From positions 1-23,151 of the IMG/VR virus record IMGVR_UViG_3300009441_000051: 23,151 nt of DNA, one strand, 5' to 3'. The DNA is from a virus. Of this stretch, positions 15,111 to 20,891 are shown piece by piece (within the stretch, counting starts at the first letter, position 1; every line of letters starts with the position of its first letter). The notes beneath the pieces are model-generated. The model was not told the origin of the DNA and did not search any database. It worked only from the letters and a program-made list of their open reading frames with translations. Both the position numbers and the translations under genes were made by a program.

Positions 15111-15469
15111 TAAAATTAATACCAATTAGACACAGACAGAGAATATCAAGATGGTTATTAGGAGATCAAATGTCAGTCTTCGAACATAAGGTAGTAAATT
15201 ATCATCCTAAATCAGAAGTATTCCGTTCCGAACATGAATATGATTTGAGGGTACTTGAAACTAGCTACTCAGAAGAAATTAAAAAAGATATTAAAAAGCA
15301 AGTAGTAATGAATTTAGTAGAAGGAATTTTAGAATCTGGTTTTGTTAAGTTAGAAGAAATTGAAAACCCTATGGATAGGGTTGGTACAATTAGAGCAATA
15401 TTAAGAGTTCATGAGATATTACCTGAGTCTACTAATAGAATCTATAGCAACACCCATTTTGGATTTTAA
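15107..15469 (+). CDS. hypothetical protein (120 aa)
   Basis: Not recognised. A 120-residue soluble protein starting MIKLIPIRHRQRISRWLLGD, with a basic N-terminus. The middle SEHEYDLRVLETSYSEEIKK is charged, followed by helices (residues 60-85) and an end rich in Arg and Glu (NPMDRVGTIRAILRVHEIL). The start overlaps the membrane-protein stop by four bases (ATGA), so it is probably co-translated with it. It is the last gene before the structured-RNA locus. Confidence 0.72.
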   Translation: MIKLIPIRHRQRISRWLLGDQMSVFEHKVVNYHPKSEVFRSEHEYDLRVLETSYSEEIKKDIKKQVVMNLVEGILESGFVKLEEIENPMDRVGTIRAILRVHEILPESTNRIYSNTHFGF

Positions 15470-15697
15470 TAAAACACAAAACTAATTGATTGCCGGTAAC
15501 AAGTTTCGTACCTTTGCCCCTAAACGTAGGGGGAATACCCAAAATGGTGAGACCGGAAAGCTTTCGTAAACGTATCCAAACAGGCAGTAGGGGATAACGA
15601 AAAGAAACAAATTGTATAATGGTGAAATATGGAATCGGCCGATAAACATAGAGTAGCATGAAAAGAATATCCTGAACCATTTAGCGCAAAGCTAATG

Positions 15698-15850
15698 TTA
15701 CGGGAGAATAACGAAGCCTATGGTATCATTCAAAAGCCTCCTCGTGGCGATACTGGAAATTGGATTATGCAGTTGCAACTGTCGTTAACCAAGCTAATTT
15801 TGAACTGAATAGGTAACTGAAAGAATGTGGTTCGAGTCCACACCCGTAAT
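15698..15850 (+). tRNA. tRNA-like element A, over-long (about 150 nt)
   Basis: The T arm is perfect: TGTGG, loop TTCGAGT, CCACA (15826-15842). It is followed at once by CCCGTAA (15843-15849), which pairs in all seven bases with TTACGGG at 15698-15704. That is the exact layout of a tRNA acceptor plus T arm. However, 121 bases separate acceptor and T stem where a tRNA has about 41, so roughly 80 extra bases are present, and no clear five-base anticodon stem with a seven-base loop is seen. No CCA is encoded. Either an insertion or intron interrupts a tRNA, or this is a tRNA mimic in a larger RNA. I cannot assign an anticodon. Confidence 0.4.
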
Positions 15851-15908
15851 AGCCAAAGGGTTGAAGCATTGAGGATGATGCGTAAGTTATAACAGATCTG
15901 CAGATCTA

Positions 15909-15967
15909 TGAGTGTTTTGGTTAAAGCCGTCGACGACAGGCAGGGGGTTCGAATCCCCCCACTCAAC
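15909..15967 (+). tRNA. tRNA-like element B, short (about 58 nt)
   Basis: T arm GGGGG, loop TTCGAAT, CCCCC (15943-15959) is followed by CACTCA (15960-15965), which pairs with TGAGTG at 15909-15914. Between them are a D-loop-like TTGGTTAAAG (15917-15926), then CGTC|GACG (15928-15935), which looks like an anticodon stem with no loop, and a normal-looking variable segment AGGCA. A complete tRNA needs about 72 bases, so both the D arm and the anticodon loop appear shortened. It could be a decayed or truncated tRNA, a 3' exon of a split tRNA, or a tRNA mimic. No CCA is encoded and no anticodon can be read. Confidence 0.4.
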
Positions 15968-15982
15968 TAAAAACAAATTACA

Positions 15983-16207
15983 ATGATTAGAAAGAAATTA
16001 CATAAACACCAGGAAGATCCAATTATAATAGATCTTACAGGCCCAGATGGCAATGCATTTGCCCTTTTGTCTTATGCAAAAAAGTTTAGTGAGGATCTAG
16101 ATAAACCATATGAGCAACTATTAATTCATATGCAAAGTGGGGATTATGAAAATTTAATTAAAGTTTTTGATGAAGCATTTGGTGATTTTGTGATATTAGA
16201 AAGATAG
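15983..16207 (+). CDS. small conserved phage protein (74 aa)
   Basis: A 74-residue protein beginning MIRKKLHKHQEDPIIIDLTG. The core DLTGPDGNAFALLSYAKKF followed by QSGDYENLIKVFDEAFGDFV resembles, from memory, a small protein common in large phages (DLxGPxGNAxxL...MxSGDYexLixxFdxxFGxxV) with no assigned function. It is probably a compact helical protein. It lies 14 bases after the RNA locus and 64 bases before the amidoligase-like gene. The leader AAAAACAAATTACA is A-rich without a Shine-Dalgarno sequence. Confidence 0.8.
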   Translation: MIRKKLHKHQEDPIIIDLTGPDGNAFALLSYAKKFSEDLDKPYEQLLIHMQSGDYENLIKVFDEAFGDFVILER

Positions 16208-16271
16208 TTTCAATATTATCATAATATAACTTGAATATATAAACTAACTTAAGTTTAACATATATTCGAGA

Positions 16272-17564
16272 ATGAACACATTTAACGATTCAGAGATACT
16301 GAAAAATTGCCTTGTTGGGGTAGAATTTGAATTCTATTCTAATCTACCAATTGATAAAACTGCAAAAGAACTTGCTGGATTATTAAATAAGAAGATTAGA
16401 GTAGAGGATAAAGCACATAGTGATTTTGAAGTTACTTCCAGTGAGTTTAAAATAGAGCCAGATATGAGTGGTGGTGAAAAGCTAATGGAGCTTGTTACCG
16501 GCGCACTGCCATATTATAGTGCTAGATTGATGATTATCAATGTATGCAAATGGATCGAAGAGAACGGCTACACAAATGATAGATCTTCAATTCACCTAAA
16601 TTTATCTTTCGATAAAAATAAAATAGAGGACAAGAACAGAATTTCTAAAATGAATGTTCTTAAATTTATACTTGACTTTAAAGAGGAAAAAGTATTTAAA
16701 TTCTTTCCAAAGAGAGAAGATTCAGCGTATGCTAAATCTGTAAAATTTGTACTACCAAAAGAAGGTATGAGTTTCTTTAACGGAGAACATATACACTCAC
16801 AGAACTTCATCTACCCTGATTCTAAATACTATGGAATCAACTTTGACAAGAGACATAAAAACTATTTAGAGTTTAGATATATCGGAGGGAAGGACTGGGA
16901 AAAGAAAACATCATCAATCCTACACTTGTTAGATCAATTCCTAATACAACTTTGGAATTCAACAGAAGATAAACATTTCAATCCTTTGAACGCAATAGAG
17001 TTAAAGAGGATATTGTCTGACAATAAAAGAATAATTGACGCTAGGTTAAATTGGAGAACAATTGAAAAGGAATGGAAAAACGTAAAGTTTACTGTTGATT
17101 TACAAAATGACTCTCAAGTTTTAGATTTACACTGGCCTAATATAAAGGACAAGGTGATAAAATTATTTACACACGGATCTCTAGTAAAAGGACATATTAA
17201 TTACGATTCAGATACAGGTAAGGTTCAAGTAAATGAAGGTGAATTAAATTACTGTGTTGAACTTGAAAGATACGATTTTATAGGATGCCATATACAAGGT
17301 GAATTATACTACTGCGATATGTTTCAATGTACCGTTGAAGGATCTGACATGTATGACTGTAACTTTTACGATAGTTGTGAAATAATTTCTTCAAAGATAA
17401 AAAGTAGCTATATTCACCAAAGTGTCAAAATAAAAGATGGTTATATATATGGTGATGGTATCTTAAAAGGTTCTATGGAAGGTGGAATATTTAGAGAAGG
17501 AAGATACGATAAAAAAATAGCAAAGTTTAATGGAACTGAAAAGATTCTATATACTGAAGTTTAA
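16272..17564 (+). CDS. amidoligase-like enzyme with Cys-rich beta-helical tail
   Basis: A 430-residue protein. The N-terminal 220 residues fit the GS-fold amidoligase family (COOH-NH2 ligases): GVEFEF at 16-21 (first metal/ATP-binding Glu pair), KIEPDMSGGEKLMELVTGAL (60-79) holding the acidic residue and the ElvtP-type strand, a helix YYSARLMIINVCKWIEENGY, then SSIHLNLSF (105-113), the conserved His strand, and YLEFRYIGG (198-206). Such enzymes use ATP to join an amine to a carboxylate, on peptides, proteins or small molecules. Residues about 325-411 repeat short strand-turn units with six Cys (328-369), e.g. FIGCHIQGELYYCDMFQCTV, suggesting a right-handed beta-helix like pentapeptide repeats. 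No partner ATP-grasp or peptidase gene is seen beside it. The substrate is unknown. Confidence 0.78.
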   Translation: MNTFNDSEILKNCLVGVEFEFYSNLPIDKTAKELAGLLNKKIRVEDKAHSDFEVTSSEFKIEPDMSGGEKLMELVTGALPYYSARLMIINVCKWIEENGYTNDRSSIHLNLSFDKNKIEDKNRISKMNVLKFILDFKEEKVFKFFPKREDSAYAKSVKFVLPKEGMSFFNGEHIHSQNFIYPDSKYYGINFDKRHKNYLEFRYIGGKDWEKKTSSILHLLDQFLIQLWNSTEDKHFNPLNAIELKRILSDNKRIIDARLNWRTIEKEWKNVKFTVDLQNDSQVLDLHWPNIKDKVIKLFTHGSLVKGHINYDSDTGKVQVNEGELNYCVELERYDFIGCHIQGELYYCDMFQCTVEGSDMYDCNFYDSCEIISSKIKSSYIHQSVKIKDGYIYGDGILKGSMEGGIFREGRYDKKIAKFNGTEKILYTEV

Positions 17565-17580
17565 AAATAAATAATAAAAA

Positions 17581-18411
17581 ATGAGTAATATTTTTGTAGG
17601 CGAAGAGTCATGGTTAGACGCTCCAGAATTTGGAAGCGATTGTTTTAATGCATTTGTATTAGAATTAGCGGAAGACGTTACAGGGTCGTGTATGATTCCT
17701 ATGAATTTACCTAAAAAGGAAGTTCAAAACATAGTTAAAAGAGCAAAGAAATGGTTTTATAAAAATTACGAATACTCTGTTAAAGAAAGTTTTGTAGTAT
17801 TGCCAGTTGCTCTTTTTGATTCAGCTAAATTTAAAGCAACCAGGTCTTTTACCTTACCAGGACCAGATGCTACGACGGGTGGTAACGAGATATACTCAGT
17901 ATATGGATGTTCTACTACCGGTTCAAGATGGGGAGGTTCAAGCGATATTGATTTTCAAAAAGGAGATTTCAGCATGGAAAGAATGATGATGCAAGGAACT
18001 TATGGTGGGGCAAATACGGCTGCAGCTGCAGAAAATTTACAATCATATGTAATTAATGAAAGTTTTTATGATCTTGCTAGACAGATTATAGATAACCCAA
18101 TCAGTTTTAATTATAACCAATTAACACATGAGCTTAAATTCACAGGAGAAACACCAGCAAGAGACATTATATTAGAAGTTTATGAAACTATTCCAGAATG
18201 TGCGCTGTTTGGCGATGAAGCATTCTTTAGATATTGTGCTGCCAAGATCAAAGTATCTTTAGGTCAAAAACTAGGAATATTTGGATTTACATTGCCTGGA
18301 AATATACAAGTAAATGCAGATCTTATACAGGGATTAGGAGAAGGAGAATTAGAAGCAGTAATTGAAGAAATAAAGAACGACGAAGGAACGGATTGGATGA
18401 TGCATTCTTAA
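17581..18411 (+). CDS. virion-type structural protein (neck/connector candidate)
   Basis: A 276-residue protein just upstream of the gp25 and gp6 genes. The N-terminal part has WLDAPEFGSDCFNAFVLEL and a helix LPKKEVQNIVKRAKKWFYKN. A Gly/Ser/Met-rich middle follows (TTGSRWGGSSD, MERMMMQGTYGGANTAAAAE). The C-terminal part is conserved-looking: SFYDLARQIIDNPISFNYN, CALFGDEAFFRYCAAKIKVS, GIFGFTLPGNIQVNADLIQG, then ELEAVIEEIKNDEGTDWMM. From memory, proteins with the FxLPGNxxxN and EGTDWM end occur in the virion modules of several large contractile-tailed phages. No enzyme motif is present. A neck or baseplate-peripheral role is a guess from position; the virion assignment is firmer than the exact part. 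Confidence 0.6.
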   Translation: MSNIFVGEESWLDAPEFGSDCFNAFVLELAEDVTGSCMIPMNLPKKEVQNIVKRAKKWFYKNYEYSVKESFVVLPVALFDSAKFKATRSFTLPGPDATTGGNEIYSVYGCSTTGSRWGGSSDIDFQKGDFSMERMMMQGTYGGANTAAAAENLQSYVINESFYDLARQIIDNPISFNYNQLTHELKFTGETPARDIILEVYETIPECALFGDEAFFRYCAAKIKVSLGQKLGIFGFTLPGNIQVNADLIQGLGEGELEAVIEEIKNDEGTDWMMHS

Positions 18412-18423
18412 ACGTATATATAA
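18411..18423 (+). promoter_or_regulatory. second copy of leader motif AACGTATATATAA
   Basis: An exact copy of the 13-mer found at 12937-12949. Here it overlaps the last base of the preceding stop codon and ends four bases before the gp25 start at 18428. The shared position, immediately after a stop and before a virion gene, suggests a promoter or initiation signal. Confidence 0.35.
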
Positions 18424-18427
18424 TCAT

Positions 18428-18781
18428 ATGGAGTTTTACGTAAAAAATATAGGAGAACCAAATTATAAGTCTGATGAAATGCAGATTGATACTGAATTGG
18501 AACAATTATTAACACAAATATCAACACTACTTTTCACAAGAAAGGGAGAGGTATTAGGCGATCCTGATTTTGGAGCTAATTTAGAAGATTATGTATATGA
18601 ACTAAGATATAATGATTATCAGTTAAAAACAGTTATTGACTATCAATTATCAGAATATGTACCATTAGCATCTAAATATAATGTTGATATTAGTATTGAA
18701 ACAGTAGATGATGTGAGTAATCATATAGTCTTTTTAGATATTACAGTAGATTCTAGATTCCAATTAGGAGTCTATATATAA
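18428..18781 (+). CDS. 25: baseplate wedge protein gp25
   Basis: A 117-residue protein, close to the family's usual length of about 130. In T4-like phages gp25 forms the inner wedge core with gp6 and gp53 and starts sheath assembly. The sequence shows the family pattern: an N-terminal acidic helix with DTELEQLLTQISTLLFTRKG, then GEVLGDPDFGANLEDYVYE (residues 40-58), the hallmark segment in which Glu, Gly-Asp-Pro and FG are conserved. A helix (KTVIDYQLSEYVPLASKYNV) and final strands HIVFLDITVDSRF and LGVYI follow. The gp6-type gene starts 17 bases later, the standard wedge order. Confidence 0.92.
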   Translation: MEFYVKNIGEPNYKSDEMQIDTELEQLLTQISTLLFTRKGEVLGDPDFGANLEDYVYELRYNDYQLKTVIDYQLSEYVPLASKYNVDISIETVDDVSNHIVFLDITVDSRFQLGVYI

Positions 18782-18798
18782 AATTAATAAAATAAACA

Positions 18799-20619
18799 AT
18801 GGCTGAATTTAAATTTTTAAATACAACTAGATTAAAAGCAAATGAAATGATCGCAGACACTCGATCATATATAGCTCGTTTATATGGAAGGACTGGTGAA
18901 TTATTCACAACAGCCTCTCCATTCTCACAAATCTTGGATGTATTATCTGAAATCACTAAACTGATTTTCTTCTATGTTGAAGATGCAACAGTTGAGCAAA
19001 ACATATTAACTGCTCAAAACCCTGAATCAATATACGGACTTGCAAGACTTGCAGGTCACGATGCCTTTAGAGGGGCAAGTGCGTATGGTGAAATTAAAAT
19101 AAGGTTAAACACAACAGCATCTACTGATATTGCAGGAGACGCTCTTAATATACCTCAAAATTCTGTTATAAAATGTACGTCTAATGGTTTAGAATATGTT
19201 TTAAGAACTAACAACGATCAATTTAGACTTGAAAAGAGCAATGCAAATCATATTTATATTCCAGTAGTACAAGGTAAAATTGAATCACAAACAGTTACAG
19301 GTACTGGTGAAAAGCTACAGTCATTTAACGTAATTACTAAAAAAATGACAGATCATCATTCTGTTAGAGTAAGTGTTAATAGTATGCTATGGACCAAGTA
19401 TGACTCATTGTATGACATGAAAGTTGGAACTAATGGATATTTAGTTAAAACCGGAATTAACGGTGGATTAGATATTTATTTCGGTAATGGTTCTTTCGGT
19501 AATATTCCGCAAACAGGGGCTTCAATTGAAATTGAATATTTAAATACGGACGGATCAAAGGGTAATTTAACCGGATCAAAAGATCTTACTTTTAAATTTA
19601 TGTCTGAAGGATCTGATTCATTAGGAGAAACGTATGATTTAAACGTATTGTTAGAATCTTCTTTTACAAAAGCACCGAAGATGGGAGCAAACTCCGAATC
19701 AACTGGATTAACTAAATTAATAGCACCGCTACAATCACATTCATTTGTATTAGCAAACCCTGCATCTTTCGAACATTTCCTTTCAAGATATGGAATGTTT
19801 TCTTATTTAGATGCATACAATACAACTGACGATGGATATATTGATGATGATAATGTGATTTACTTATTTATGCTGCCAGATACTGCTAAAAAATTAACTA
19901 AGAATAAAGACTATTTTAGTTTAGAATTAGATGAGTTCTTTTTCTCAAGCGAAGAAAAGAATGGATTTTTAGAATTACTTGAAAATAGTGGACAGCAGAT
20001 GGTTACGACCGAAGTTAAAATAGTTGAACCAGATGTTCAGTATTTTAGCATGGATGTTAAAGTTAGATATTTTGAAGGTTATAATAAACCAGCTTTATAT
20101 TCTGAAATCAGATCTAAAATATCAGACTATTTAATCAATATAACAAGAAGAGATCGTTTACCTAAATCAGACATTATAGCCCTATTAGAAGGCGTTGAGG
20201 GGATTGATTCAGTAAATATAAGATTTATATCAAAGGTTGAAGAAGATGCACGTAGACTAGGTTATTACATCCTAGAGAAAGTTACAGTAACACCTTCAAC
20301 TCCAGTTTTAGAAACTATCGGAAATGGAAAACAAAAATATGTTTTCTTTAAAAGAACAGTGTCTGAAAGAAAAATTAATTTTGAACCAAATGCAGCTCTA
20401 CCAGAAGAAGTTATTAATTTAGATTCTTTCGGTGATATCTTGTTAGGAAAAGAAGAAGTTGCCTTATTTAGAGGAGGTTGGTTAGATCGAGACGGTATTG
20501 TAATGCCAGATGATGCTAAGCTAGGAGAACAAGCAGCACTATCAATTTACTTTGATGAGCCTGCTGTTCCAAATACAATATTCTCTAAAATACAAGCTAA
20601 AAATAGAAGAGCACTATAA
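18799..20619 (+). CDS. 6: baseplate wedge protein gp6 (J-type)
   Basis: A 606-residue protein, near the T4 gp6 length of about 660. Residues 40-110 match the family start: SPFSQILDVLSEITKLIFFY, then NILTAQNPESIYGLARLAGH and RGASAYGEIKIRLN, where ar.aG is the conserved turn before the first beta domain. Residues 130-330 are beta-rich (NSVIKCTSNGLEYVL, YFGNGSFGNIPQTGASIEIE, the usual fGdG..G..P..G..i.i pattern). The C-terminal third has VQYFSMDVKVRYFEGY, then KSDIIALLEGVEGIDSVNI, the docking domain used in the gp6 ring. It directly follows gp25 and its stop overlaps the next small gene (TAATG). The gp6 ring forms the iris of the baseplate. Confidence 0.88.
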   Translation: MAEFKFLNTTRLKANEMIADTRSYIARLYGRTGELFTTASPFSQILDVLSEITKLIFFYVEDATVEQNILTAQNPESIYGLARLAGHDAFRGASAYGEIKIRLNTTASTDIAGDALNIPQNSVIKCTSNGLEYVLRTNNDQFRLEKSNANHIYIPVVQGKIESQTVTGTGEKLQSFNVITKKMTDHHSVRVSVNSMLWTKYDSLYDMKVGTNGYLVKTGINGGLDIYFGNGSFGNIPQTGASIEIEYLNTDGSKGNLTGSKDLTFKFMSEGSDSLGETYDLNVLLESSFTKAPKMGANSESTGLTKLIAPLQSHSFVLANPASFEHFLSRYGMFSYLDAYNTTDDGYIDDDNVIYLFMLPDTAKKLTKNKDYFSLELDEFFFSSEEKNGFLELLENSGQQMVTTEVKIVEPDVQYFSMDVKVRYFEGYNKPALYSEIRSKISDYLINITRRDRLPKSDIIALLEGVEGIDSVNIRFISKVEEDARRLGYYILEKVTVTPSTPVLETIGNGKQKYVFFKRTVSERKINFEPNAALPEEVINLDSFGDILLGKEEVALFRGGWLDRDGIVMPDDAKLGEQAALSIYFDEPAVPNTIFSKIQAKNRRAL

Positions 20620-20891
20620 TGGCGTCAATAATACAAAATCTATTTAAGAGTAGGCAAAAAAGGAATTACAGCATTCGAGAGAGTGTCATGGATAAGCGTA
20701 AGAACTTAGGTAACGATTATACAAATAATATGTTTAGAAAATCGTTGTCTTCTTATATTGTTAGAAATAATCGTATGAATGATTTCGTGGTTTTAATCCA
20801 AAAGGTATTAGCAGACTTAGTAGGTTCAGTTACATATTTAAAAGGGTTTAAATCATTTACAACTAAAAAAGACTATAAAAACTTTAGATAA
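20619..20891 (+). CDS. small basic protein between wedge genes (90 aa)
   Basis: Not recognised. A 90-residue, strongly basic protein (MASIIQNLFKSRQKRNYSIR and NMFRKSLSSYIVRNNRMNDF), predicted helical, with a more hydrophobic segment VVLIQKVLADLVGSVTYLKG (residues 57-76) and a basic end. It is joined by TAATG overlap on both sides, between the gp6-type gene and a very large virion gene, so it is almost certainly co-translated with them and may be a small wedge component or chaperone. Confidence 0.75.
   Translation: MASIIQNLFKSRQKRNYSIRESVMDKRKNLGNDYTNNMFRKSLSSYIVRNNRMNDFVVLIQKVLADLVGSVTYLKGFKSFTTKKDYKNFR

Larger units (their letters stand above)
15484..15968 (+). ncRNA. structured non-coding RNA locus with tRNA-like 3' parts
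   Basis: The only long stretch without a credible gene (15470-15982), richer in G+C than its flanks and full of paired segments. Seen in the 5' half: CCGGT 15493-15497 with ACCGG 15552-15556, enclosing a 6-bp hairpin CCCCTA-AACG-TAGGGG (15517-15532); CGTATCC 15571-15577 with GGATAACG 15592-15599 (one bulged A); TTAGC-GCAAA-GCTAA at 15681-15695. In the 3' half: TTGGaTTA 15761-15768 with TAACCAA 15786-15792, again with one bulged A, and two tRNA-type T arms listed separately. D-loop-like TGGT/GGTAA strings recur, but I cannot thread normal tRNAs through the locus. It may be an intron-bearing or decayed tRNA cluster, or one novel RNA with a tRNA-like end. The + strand is inferred from the T-arm orientation. 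Confidence 0.5.

Noticed and set aside
15432-15680. Minus-strand open frame of 82 codons
   Set aside because: Overlaps the end of the gene at 15107 and the RNA stems, with no coding-like composition.
15616-15680. A further tRNA using the D-arm-like GTATAATGGTGAAATAT
   Set aside because: The palindrome after it lacks a loop and no T arm or acceptor partner follows within normal distance.
15698-15850. Group I or group II intron in a tRNA
   Set aside because: No recognisable P7/J8-7 core (AGACTA...AAGATATAGTC type) and no domain V hairpin; the extra length of about 80 bases is also too small for either class.
15730-15966. Minus-strand open frame of 78 codons over the RNA locus
   Set aside because: Its GIRTP and VWTRTT strings are what antisense translation of tRNA T arms gives; no A-rich leader, no homologous feel, and every other gene is on the + strand.
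15484-15968. Whole locus as a tmRNA
   Set aside because: The 3' T arm and acceptor look right and TTGATTG at 15486 nearly pairs with CACTCAA, but no tag reading frame ending in ALAA-type codons, no clear P2 helix and no GGAC before the T stem were found.
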